NCBI RefSeq assembly: GCF_029873635.1
Contig: NC_080418.1
Location: 151,273,748 to 151,337,747 of the forward strand
Direction: 5' to 3'
DNA: 64,000 nucleotides
Source: Malania oleifera
Taxonomy: Eukaryota; Streptophyta; Magnoliopsida; Santalales; Ximeniaceae
This document shows, in pieces, positions 11,761 through 22,409 of the stretch; position 1 is the first letter of the stretch, and the number at the start of each line of letters is the position of its first letter. Under the pieces are notes generated by a model. It made no database searches, was not told the DNA's origin, and saw nothing but the letters and a program-made list of their open reading frames with translations. The position numbers were made by a program, and so were the translations under genes.

Positions 11761-13649
11761 ATGGCTTGCTTAAGTTCCTACCAACAGTGCATGCTAAGGA
11801 TAGACCTGTTCAAGAAGCTCAGTGCACAGGTGAGAAACATTGGTTTTGTCATAATCAAAACGAGATCAGACTCATAGAGTCAACAAGGATGAACCATCAA
11901 ACCTTTATTATAAAGTCGTATGACTTTCAAAAGGAAAGAATTTTAAAAACGAAAGGAAAGGGGGACTCAAAATCACTAATTTCAAATTTTGAAATGACGA
12001 AGAGGGAAAGTTATTAATCGATTTTTTATTTTCAAAAGGATGAATTTGAAAAGAAATTGAATTTGAAAGTCAATGTTTGAAAAGAAGTTTTTTCCTTTTG
12101 AAAACATTGTATTTGCATATGCTCCAAACAAAGATATGATTTTGAAACAAATGATGGTGCTTTTGGAAAAGAACTAAGGGTATCATCATCAGCCAATTTT
12201 AAAAAAAAACTTGCTACAAAAAAACTCTAACAAGCCACCATGAGGATTTTGATTTTTCAAGCATCTTCCAAGATTTTATTTATTTCTGGAGTTATTCTAT
12301 TTTTTTATCCTTTTGAGAATTTCCCCTATTTTTTGAATTTTTTTTTTTTTACATTTTTGTTGATTTCATTTGGATTTTCTAGTACACTAAGTATATTGAA
12401 TAAAAGGAAAATAGGGAAAAACTACTATTGTAAATATATTTTTGGTATTTTATGATTTTTCTATTTTTTGTATTTTGGGAATTTTTAGCCATTTTTAAAC
12501 TAAAAAAAAAGGAATAAAGAATTAAAAAATAAAAGTATAAAAGGGGGGGTTAGGTCAGCCATCTCTCTAACCTCGAAAAAAGAAAGAAAAAAAAAATATA
12601 ACAATAAATCCAAGAAGAGAAGAATTTTTCAAAACAAAAGGAGAAGGATTCTTGGCACAGATTGAAATTCAATCGAAATTCATTCAATGGGATTAAGTCT
12701 TAAAACTGGGCTAAGGGAAAAAAAATATTTTAAAAAACGGAGTAAGGACTTACTTTGAACTTGTTTGAATTTTTACCACACAAAAGATATCTCAATATGC
12801 ATGATCAAAGTTTCATCTCACAAACAAAATTTTGAAAAACATTATCAAAGTTTTAACACAAAAAAAATAATTAAATAAAAATAAAGACTAGAATGGAAGA
12901 ACGAAAGAAAATGAAAGAATGGCACCTTGGGATGGAGGAGGAGGATAAGAAAGTCGAGTGTGAGGTTTTTTTTCTCTCCAATCAAATGTGAGTTCTCTCC
13001 TTTCTTGAAAAGAACTAAATGTTGGGCTCCTAATCTCTCAATGCTCATGAGTATTCCTCCCTTTCTCTCCCAAAAATCAAGTGTGTCTAGAGCTCATTCC
13101 TTGGTGATTTAATAGGTACCAAGGGTTGACTTTAGGGGAGACATGTCATAAATGCAGAAAAGATTTTATCTGCAAGATATGTCTCTCCTTTCATGATTCT
13201 CTCCATTTATTTGTGCCAATTAAGGACTGACCCCGAAGCACAATAAATGGAACGAACTATTCTTTTAAATCTCCTCCTACATATTGTGCAAATTAGGGAT
13301 TGACCCTCACGCACAATAAATAGGTGAATCTCCCCCTTTGTGTCTTCCCCATCTACTTTAAAGAACTAGAGATTGCCCCCTAATCACATTAAATGTGAAA
13401 ATCTCTTTGTCTCCTCATGCCAAGGTAGCCTCTTAATTTTTAAAAACATCGATTGACCCCACATTTTCAAAATAAAATGCAAATAGACCCCCAAGGAGCG
13501 AGGGGCAGTTAATTACACCATCCAAAGACAAAGGCCCTTGGACCCCCAACGTATGGAACGAAGATCACAATTAGAAGAATAGAGGAAAGGAGATTGTTTA
13601 AGGGAAAAATGGATCTAAAAGCAAGCCCTATCAAAATGGTCATCGACAC
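11761..13649. other. Unassigned AT-rich DNA with diverged repeats
   Basis: No gene recognised. Around 13215-13480 a short unit recurs three or four times in diverged form (TGTGCCAATTAAGGACTGAC, TGTGCAAATTAGGGATTGAC, then weaker ones ending in GATTGACCCC). 12470-12640 is rich in A runs. Probably old transposon remains, but I cannot name a family. Confidence 0.4.
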
Positions 13650-15032
13650 AAACATATTGCAAACAAGGAGGTTAAGGATTCTATTAATACAACTAGCTAA
13701 AAGTAGAGATTAAAAATTTATTAAAAACCTCACTTGACCAAAAGCTTTCTAGCAAACCATTTATAAGAAAAATAAACCCTCGCCTGGCCAAAAGCAATCA
13801 CCAGCAAATTTGGATAACCCATCCTAAGACCCTTGATCGCACCCCTCCCCAATCCACAACTAAGCATCCTACTCAATACAACCACCAGAATAGATGAAAG
13901 AAACAGAGATAAAGGGTCACCTTCACATCCCCTCTCAAGCACTATTCCAGAATTTAGGCTCATGACTAGCTAGAACTGCAAATAGAGCTAATGAAAGGCA
14001 ACCCTTAATCCACTTTTTCTGTTTAGGACCAAATCCTTTCATTTCTATCACCCTATCAAGGGACCTCAACAAACCCATTCATAGGCCTTCTCAAAACGAC
14101 CCACCCTTTTTCTATGATTACACTTGACATCTTCCACAACTTCACTAGCCACCAAGGCAGTATCCAAAATTGACAGCCTACCATAAAAGCAGTCTGAGAA
14201 ATGGTTTTCTTTTTTGTAAAGGGAAGACTTCTTGTTGTCCTTGTTTTCCATATATCTTCTTTTCTCTTATAATACAAGTCTTTGTTCATAAAACTTTAAA
14301 AAAAAAAAAAAAGCAACAGTCACCTGATACCCCACTCAATCCACTGGCAACGCCTTCATTGAAATCTTGTACACATCCATCACCAAATTGATGGGTTAAA
14401 AATCTCCCACTTAAAAAATTTATCTTTCTTGTGGATCAAGGTAATGACAATTGAATTGACATGCCTACCCACCACCCCATTAGCAAAGAATTCTCTAAAA
14501 AAACTCTAACAAATCATCATTAATGATATTCCAACAAACCTAAAAGAAATCAGAGTGAAAACATTTGGATCTTAAGCCTTCTCTTTCTTGATCTCAAACA
14601 GCATTTTCCCTCGCATCCTCTTTGTCAAAAAGTATATTTAATCATCCCGCCTTATCCACCAAAAAATAGGAGACCAATCGGGCCTTCTACTCTACTTGCA
14701 TCTTCTGAAAACAACTCCTCAAATAATGGATTAATCATTAGCACTCAACTCTGGGTTCCTAATCACCCCACCCAAATCATTCACCTTTTCTAACAATAGC
14801 AACACAATGAACATTCTAGCATCAAAATTTTCTTTTACCCACTTCAACTTTGATTTTTGCTCTCAACTAGTTTCTTCTTACAATAGAATTTCATCAAACT
14901 CATTCAATTACCCCATCCTCTCAAGATCTATCTAGATCCATTGCCTCCTCAAAAATACCATTCTTCCTACCCCAAATGGCCAAGCAATTCTTTGTTCCAC
15001 ATCTTGAATTTATTCTTAGTTCAAATTTTTCA

Positions 15033-15670
15033 TAAGAGGGAAAGCCTTGACCATAGTAAGAGTGCTACACAGTACACTTAAACCAGAAGGTCACAGATTC
15101 ATGTGATGAAAACAGTCTCTCCAATTGTGGAGGTAAGGTGGTAAGGTTGTGTGTAGGGGTGAGCATAATTCGATAAAACTGAATTAACCGAGTGAATTCG
15201 GTCGGTTCAGCTCGATTAAAAATTTATTCGGTTTAGTTTGATTTTTATTTTCATTGAATTTCAATTTTCAATTTTCAGTTCGGTTAATGGGTTTAATATA
15301 TTCGGTTAACCAAATTAATCAAATAGTATAAATTAATAATAAATAATTATATATTATATATATTAAAATATATCTTTTTATATATTATATATATATTAAA
15401 TTTAACATTTATTATATATATTTTTATATTTTATATATATTAAAATATTAAATCGGTTAACCGATTTAACCGAAATTTGGTTCGGTCGGTTTTGAATTCG
15501 GTTAATATGGAATTTTGGTCCGATTCAGTTAATGAAATTTTTTAATCGAATTTTTTCCGTTAATTCGATTAATTAACCAAATTAACCACACCGACCAAAT
15601 GCTCACCCCTAGTTGTGTGCATCATGCCCTCCAACTCCCCAAATATGCATGGGAGCTTTGTGCACTAGAT
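15033..15670 (+). mobile_element. Au-like SINE split by a hAT element
   Basis: The left part begins GAGGGAAAGCCTTGACCATA, followed by GGTCACAGATTCATG (a B-box-like polymerase III promoter motif) and AAACAGTCTCTCC. The right part (15620-15670) ends with GCATGGGAGCTTTGTGCACTA. Together these resemble the tRNA-derived Au SINE of plants, whose copies end in a GGGAGCTT-GTGCAC stretch. The two parts join cleanly once the hAT element and one copy of its 8-bp TSD are removed. No SINE TSD was established. Confidence 0.65.
15154..15611. mobile_element. Short non-autonomous hAT element (MITE), 458 bp
   Basis: Terminal inverted repeats TAGGGGTGAGCAT and ATGCTCACCCCTA. Flanked by a perfect 8-bp TSD GTTGTGTG (15146-15153 and 15612-15619), the hAT size. 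The interior is AT-rich with many GGTTAA/TTAACC pieces and no ORF. Inserted in the SINE, so younger than it. Confidence 0.85.
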
Positions 15671-16479
15671 GTTTCATTTTCGCATTTGAACATTTTCATG
15701 AATAAGAACCTTCCCAACCCTCCACAAAACATTCTTCCCTTGAACCCCAAACCCAATAAACAAAGCCAGGATGACTTGGCCACATTTATCAAACCTAAAC
15801 AAAGCTGGCCGCTATTCACTGAACTAGACCCAAGAATAAAGAACTATGGGATAGTGATGTGACATCACCCTGGGTAAGCCTTCCTGAAACAAATTAGGAA
15901 AATCACCCTCCTATTTATGAACAAAAACCTACCAAACTATGAACTGCAACAAAATTCCCGCCTGCCAAAAACCATGTAACTATTTCCACTTTATATCTCT
16001 CAAATCACAACCCCTAATAAAATTATCAAAAACACTTGAAGTAATCATGTACCCAATTTGCTTCTTATGAGAAAACTCAATGGCATAAAAATCGTCCTCC
16101 ACTAACCACAAAGTACAACAGAGTATAAACACAACATACAATTTCTTGCAAAGAGAACTCCTAAGATGAATACAATTAGAACCATAAATAAATGTGAACC
16201 ACCAGCAGCCTTGTCCTCCAACTCTAGCTAAACTGAGATAGAGAAAGACCCCATAACCTTATTCATTCTATTACCAACCCAAATGTTTGAAATCATAAGA
16301 ATACCCTCCTAGCTGTCAAAATCTCTCTTTTTTAAATATAGATTCCTACTACTCCTAATCAAAACTTACCCAACATATCTAGCTTAGATTCTTGATTCAT
16401 GACCTAGGACAGGACAAAAGAATAACCTACCTAACATTATGACATTTCATGGGATCTCCAAGGCTCCTAACATTTCTGC

Positions 16480-17300
16480 TTAAAATATTCCTTCCAAATG
16501 CTTATTACCCCCTCCCCCCAAAACCCTTCTCCATTTTATGGAATCATAGTTAAAAGAACTAGCCAAATAGTGCAATTCTCTCTCCATCTCCACTTTCTTT
16601 GCCTCCAATTTAGGAAAAGAGCCAGCCTCACTTCGAACCTAATCAAACTCATTCATCTAATACCCACACCATCCAACAAAGATTGTGAATATAAGGGAAA
16701 ACAAGAATTGGAATGGATCAAAAACCACGAATATACCGCCGAATGATCCAAAACCCAAAACCAAGTATCCCTAGCTGAAGAAAGATGGCACTTATTCAAT
16801 AACAACAACAAATATGAAAGTTCCAACAATTCTATATCTTTGAGAGATCTTCTAAAATGAAAATTCCAAGAAACCAAAGGGCTACCAGAATCAATCACAA
16901 AGAATGAAATTATATGATCTTGCCCTAAGCTCAAACAAAAGAGACGTAGAAAAGGTGTGGCTAGAATATTCCCCAAACTCGGATCTTTACGAAATTGAAT
17001 TTGAGAACTCATCCCCACCATAAATTTAATGTGAGGCATAAACAAGGGATAAATTTGAGAAATAGATCTCCAAGGGCTCTCAAAAGAACATCACAAACAA
17101 ACATTTGTACCCCCACCAATCCTTACCCACCCCGTACGTGCTTCTAATCACACTATGCCAAAGGGAGTGATCTTCTAAGGGAAAACGCCATAACCACATA
17201 GCTAAAAGGGTGATGTTTTAGGCACCAAATTTTCAAAACTCGGCCCTCCCTCCAATTTAGACCTACAAACCTCTTGCTAAATGATCTTTAAAACCCTGGA
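16480..17300 (-). mobile_element. LINE 3' fragment, zf-RVT region
   Basis: The - strand frame at 17045-16653 reads DHIISFFVIDSGSPLVSWNF then HFRRSLKDIELLEL, the block that precedes the zf-RVT zinc-binding domain in plant L1 LINEs; the same block occurs at 28687-28980. It lies upstream, on the - strand, of the RT fragment at 13.7-15 kb, the reverse of the normal domain order, so it belongs to a second LINE. Confidence 0.6.
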
Positions 17301-17419
17301 CTCCATACCACAAGAAATCCCTTACGATTTTCTTAATTTTCCTAGCAATCCCCACTAAAAATCCTAAAAATAGACAAATAATATAACAACATACTAGATA
17401 AACAAGCCTAGGTGAGGGT

Positions 17420-17930
17420 GATTCTACCCCCTAAGCAAAAATGATCCCCTCCTCTCATAACCTTTATTATCATTTCCAATGTGTTAATTCAAATCAGCTC
17501 CTATGAATAATTCTTATTCCCTTATATCATTTGTAACTATCCATATCTTCCCAAAAATGTCTCCTAAGGTTTTTTGCTAAGCCTATTTGAGGAGCATAAG
17601 CACTAATAACATTTATTATCTCTTGTCCTAAGACCATCTGATTTTTATGGTTCTATCCCCTACTCTTTTGACATCTACAATGCTATGTTTTAAGCCTTTG
17701 TGTACAACGATTCCTACCTCATTCGTATGCTTTTCTTTGCCAGCACATCAAAGTTTGAATCCTGATTTTCCAATTTTTTTGGCTTTCTCCCCTAGCCCCA
17801 TAGTTTCTTTGAGATACTATTTTATTATTTTCTCTTACATTAAATACTATCCAAATCCTTCTTCAAACTTTAAAAATATGACTTGCTTTAAATTCACATT
17901 TGACTAAGCCTAAATACTTCAATTAATTTC
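17420..17930 (-). mobile_element. RTE-type LINE, endonuclease fragment
   Basis: Read on the - strand near 17630-17510 it gives INVISAYAPQIGLAKNL and RRHFWEDMDSYK, the hallmark block of the RTE-clade apurinic endonuclease. Later residues are broken by stops. Same clade as the fragments at 700-1410 and 30030-30665. Confidence 0.65.
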
Positions 17931-17934
17931 CCTT

Positions 17935-18590
17935 TGAATAGTTTTATTTGGAAGGCAAAGGTTCTATGAAAAACTAAAGCTTTCATGTGGACTTTGATAC
18001 TTTATCGGCTTAATACCAATGATTTGTTGCAGAAAAGGAAGCCTCACAAAGCTATAATTCCAAATATAAGTATCATGTGCCATGACTCAAATGAAATCAT
18101 CGACCAGTTGTTCCTACATTGCAGGCTAGCTAAACGGCTTTGGTTTGTCTTGTTTTTAGTCTTTGGTGAGTTTGTAGTTTTCCCAAGGACAATTGAAGCT
18201 TTTTTAAAAGAGCATTACAAAGGATTTAGGAGAAGTAAGTAAGGGAGGTCCTTTGGAGATGTGCAATATTTGTTCTCCTTTTGACTCTTTGGACAAAAGG
18301 AATGCTAGGATTTTTAATGGCAAATCAAATCCTCTTGCTTGCTTTTGGATAGAGTGGTTTTCCTTGCGTCTTTTTGGGCACATTCTTTTTTTTTTTTTTT
18401 TTTTTTGCCGGAGGGGGGGTTTACTCTTGTCAAATCCTCAAAGGAACTCAAGGGGAGCATTTTTGTGATCTCTTTGTTTTATTTTTAAAAAAAATTATTT
18501 AAAGGGATACCTTATCCTCTAACTTGATATAAATTCTTCTCTTTCTTGTTAATGAATTTATTTATCAACCAAAAAGGAAAATAATTCAAT
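17935..18590 (+). mobile_element. LINE 3' end, zf-RVT region, plus strand
   Basis: The frame at 17985-18242 reads RLNTNDLLQKRKPHKAIIPN then CHDSNEIIDQLFLHC, with the C-H-C pattern of the zf-RVT domain. The frame at 18253-18468 has WTKRNARIFNGKSNPLACFW, the usual C-terminal block. A T run at about 18388-18406 and the AATGAATTTATTTATC-like end fit a LINE tail. Stops and frameshifts make it non-functional. Confidence 0.65.
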
Positions 18591-18904
18591 ACATTTCCAA
18601 CTTTTTCTTTTATTTGCCATCACTCAATCACTCTGTCAAAGAATGAAAAGAAAATAATCCTCTATTTGGTTGGGGAGGAGCCGAGAGAATAGAAGAGATA
18701 ATAAATGAATTTCTCTCCACTTCTCTCGTTTTGGTTGACATAGAGAGGAGAGAAGAGAAGAAGGTGGAGAGAAGGGAAAATATTCCCTTTTTTCCTACCC
18801 TAAATTGAGAGATTTGAAGAGAAATAAGGAGAATCTACTTTTAAAGACAAAAACAACATTAAGCAATTTTTTCATAGAAAAAAATTGATACTAAGTAATC
18901 AAAG
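18591..18904. other. Unassigned, GA-rich low-complexity stretch
   Basis: GAGAGAA-rich sequence between two LINE fragments. No gene or element recognised. Confidence 0.4.
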
Positions 18905-19508
18905 AAAGAATGTACAAGGAGGATAACAAGTCATCCAAACTAAACAAAACAAGAAAAAAATATGAAAACTAAAACAAAAACAAAAGGCCCAAATCAAATT
19001 AGCAGATCTAACCAATCTTGTCAAATATCCAAAAGAATCCTAACAAAAATACCCAAAATGAAGCAAAATAAGCAATTCGATACCAATTCAAATTGGCAAA
19101 CAAAACCTGATCATGGAAAATACAAGCATTCCTTTCTAGAAAAAGCTCCCACATGACAGCAATAACAGCACACCATCATAAAATCCTCACATCCTTACGC
19201 CCCACAAATCCTCTAAAATCAATCGACAAAAAATCTTCTAAAGTGATAGAACACACGCTCCAAAATAAAGGGGAAAAAAAACTTATTCCACAACAATCAA
19301 GCCACGACACAATGGAGAAACAAATGAGCTTGTCTCACTACTAGCACAACACATCACAGGCACATAAAGAGTTATAAGGCCTCTTGATTTGTTAAACATC
19401 GTTTGGGTTAACTCTCTTCTTAGGAATGTCATCCATACAAAAGTAGCCTTTGAAGGACCCTTACCTTCCAAAAATGATCAACGAATCTCAACTAAGTTAG
19501 ATGGATAT
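18905..19508 (-). mobile_element. LINE 3' fragment, downstream half of split copy
   Basis: The - strand frame at 19471-19283 reads EGKGPSKATFVWMTFLRREL, the block just before the zinc-binding region of plant LINEs. The preceding LINE block, WDFHLHRNLNDREAND, sits at 28.8 kb on the same strand. The two therefore look like one LINE split by the copia element at 19509-28764. About 50 codons expected between them are missing. Confidence 0.55.
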
Positions 19509-19678
19509 TGTTGAGATTTTTTTTAAATGAATGACCTAACTCAAAGATAGGTCTCTCCCTATATTTATAATACATATCAAATATATTTTAATGATCATAA
19601 TAAACTTGCTAACTCTCATTAATTAACATAAAACTAACACACTTAATAATATCTAAAAGACTAAAATAACCATCAACG
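19509..19678 (-). repeat. 3' LTR of copia 1
   Basis: About 170 bp, bounded on the + strand by TGTTGAG and CATCAACG (a decayed CA end). It lines up with the 177-bp LTRs of copia 2, including GGTCTCTCCCT and the adjoining polypurine tract. Confidence 0.8.
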
Positions 19679-19689
19679 CTCTCCCTCAA

Positions 19690-20625
19690 GTTGGAGCCTA
19701 GATATCATATGCTCCTAGCTTGATACAAATAAATTTAACAAGAGCATCCCTCAAAGCTTTGGTAAATAAATTAGCAAACTGCATATCAGAGTTCACATAT
19801 AATTGGAATTAATAAGCTACTGCACAAGTTTCTCCCGAACAAAATAGCAATCAACTTCAATGTGTTCCGTTCACTCATGGAAGACTGGGTTGGAGGCAAT
19901 ATGAAGAGTAGCTTAATTATCACACATCAACTCCATAGACTGAGAATGTGAAAAACTCAAATCTTCCAACATGTTCTTCAACTAAACAAAGTTTACACGT
20001 AGTGTGAGCCATAGCTCTATACTCAAACTCTGCACTTGACTTGGCCACCACAATTTGTTTCTTACTCTTCCAAGAAACCAAATTATCACCAACCAAGATA
20101 TAGTGCCCGATGTGCATCTTTAGTCGAAAGGCGACCAGGCCCAATCTGCATCTGTATATCCCTAAATAAAAGTATGACCCTTGTCTCGATATAAGAGACC
20201 TCTACCAAGTGCACCTTTGAGATATACTAATATGCAAATTACTGCATCCCAATGACTTGTCCTTGAAGAATCAAAGAATTGACTCACAATACTCGTTGCG
20301 GAAGATATGTCTGATCAAATGATTGTTCGATAATTCAACTTTCCAACAAGTCTACAGTATTGTCTAGGATTAGGAAACAAAACACCAATGTTCGGCACTA
20401 ACTTACTATTAGGATCCATGGGTATATCAACTGGTTTGGATCCCAATAGCCCAATCTCATCCAACATATCAAGAACATATTTCCTCAATGCCAAAACAAT
20501 TCCCATGCAAGATCTAGATACTTTCATACCTAAAACATATTTCAATGGTCCCAAATCTTTGGTTTGAAACTTAGTTTATAGAATGTTTCAAGGCTCAAAA
20601 TACCCTGATCATCATCACCTGTAAT
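19690..20625 (-). pseudogene. Copia 1 RNase H and RT C-terminal part
   Basis: The frame at 20554-20315 reads GPLKYVLGMKVSRS, RKYVLDMLDEIGLL and PVDIPMDPNSKL, the copia RT C-terminal region. At 20144-19920 NLVSWKSKKQIVVAKSSAEF then EYRAMAHTT is the RNase H region. Both are broken by stops between them. The reading frame is cut at 20625, next to the RT catalytic block, by the first hAT insert. Confidence 0.8.
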
Positions 20626-21789
20626 CATGGTTATGAAAATCGGACACGGTCACCTATCCAATCCAGTTCAGTTATAAGACTCAAAAACTAAATTAACTTG
20701 GATGAAAACCAGCCGACCTTGTGGGAGTTGGTGCGACCAGTCTAAACAGGGTCCAAAGCCAAGTCAGCCCGGCCATTGAAAAAAAAAAAAAATTTAAATG
20801 CGTAGTCTAGCTAGTATTTCTAGCTAGTCCACTACTCCTCATGTCACTCCTACCATTCCTTGCGTTGCAAGCTAGAAGATTTTCTTATGGCAGAATGTAG
20901 AACAATGAGGAAAGATGAAAGGGAAGGGAGAGCATTCTGTGCAAGAAAGGGAGGACGAGTATTCTGATACACAAAGAGAGAGAAAATAGGGAAGGGGCAG
21001 GGAAATTGGAAGAACTCACACATAGAATGGAAGTTAATTCCTTTTTGGGAAGACTCCACCTACTCTATTGATCATTTAATTTATTAGAATATTCATTAAG
21101 ATTTTTATTATTAATTTGACTTTTTAAAAACAACAATTTCTTTTTAAGACTATGAATGATGCTATAATAATTTTCTTTTTTGAGAATATATGCTTCCTAT
21201 TTCACAAAATTAAAAATTTAGAACGTACTAGTTAAATTAATAGTTAATAATGAATTTATATTTTTAATTTATTATTTGAAATTGCTACAATTGTAGACAT
21301 TTTAGATTATTTTTTTTCATTTTACTTATAATTAGTTTCATTTTCCCATTAACTAGTTTATGAAGAAAACGAAATATGCAATAAATAAATTAACAAAATT
21401 TAATTTTGCGCATTATTAATATTTTTAAAATTTTTTGAATCATACTAGAATAAATTTTATTTATTTAATATGGAAAGAAAATATAATAGAAGCTTTTTAT
21501 TTATTTTATTTTCATATTCTTTGTTTAAATAAAACTCAAGTTCCAAAGAAAACAAACAAATTTTAACTAAATAAACTCTCTATTTAATATTTATTAATTA
21601 ACCAAAAAATTTTAACTCCTTTGAACTAATTCAACATATTAATCCACTCAATACTATTTAATATTTATTTAATTATCTACATCAAATCACACACACACAC
21701 ACACATAATATATTATATAATATCACTTGTTTGGCCAGTTGAACCAAGTCAATGACTTAATCAAGTTGGTTAGTAGGTTTTAAACTATG
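20626..21789. mobile_element. Non-autonomous hAT-like element, 1164 bp
   Basis: Ends are CATGGTTATGAAAAT on the left and TTTTAAACTATG on the right, an imperfect terminal inverted repeat (CATGGTT/CATAGTT). Flanks are 8-bp near-duplicates, CCTGTAAT (20618-20625) and CTTGTAAT (21790-21797), 7 of 8 matching. Removing it restores the copia sequence around the RT YVDD codons. The subterminal regions carry GGTT/AACC-rich pieces typical of hAT; the centre is AT-rich with no transposase. Confidence 0.75.
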
Positions 21790-22409
21790 CTTGTAATTAC
21801 AATATCATCCACATACATAATAAGAAGGATCCTACTCAATGAAGCAGTGTTTTAAAAGGCAGAGGCGTAAGGCGAGGCGTTTTACCCTCCGCAAGGCGAG
21901 GCGTAAGCCTCAAGGCGTTGAGGCGTAAGCCTTTTGGGACTATATTTTTTTAAAAATAATTAATAAATAAAAAAAATTATATATAGTATAAAAATGAGAA
22001 AAATGTTAGAATAATGGAGAAAAAAATAAAAACATAATTCTTAAGTATCATATAGGCCAATTTTAGCTAACAAACTCAAACAATGCATGTTTAAAATAAG
22101 CCATAAGTTTTCAAAAAGAAGAGAAAAAACCAAATTACAACATCACAATGTCTCATCATCCAAGATTCTAATTTCTAAGATTCTAGTAAATCTTAATCAA
22201 CAAAGTTCAGAGGGAACTATCAAGATCTTCATCAAAGTCCTCATCTTCATTAAAATCATCTATAATAGGAGTTCTTCCACTAATAAATTCCTCTCCCACT
22301 TCAACATCATTGTCTTCCTCAATTGTGTCCAATGTTGGCCTCTTGCCTTTGTCTTGAGTGCCTACATATTCAATAAAGCTATAGGTAAGGAGTTAGGAAA
22401 AATGGAGAA

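Larger units (their letters stand above)
13650..16470 (-). mobile_element. L1-type LINE, reverse transcriptase fragment
   Basis: Decayed - strand non-LTR retrotransposon. From high to low coordinates the frames give an RT start (FFREFFANGVVGRHVNSIV, about 14.5 kb), ILDTALVASEVVEDVK and EKAYEWV (14.06-14.25 kb; the family has D for the second E of EKAYEWV), and EGDPLSLFLSSILVVVLSRML (13.75-13.95 kb), the LINE counterpart of RQGDPLSP. The part above 15670 may be the endonuclease region but is too decayed to prove. Many stops and frameshifts. A SINE carrying a hAT element is inserted at 15033-15670. Confidence 0.65.
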
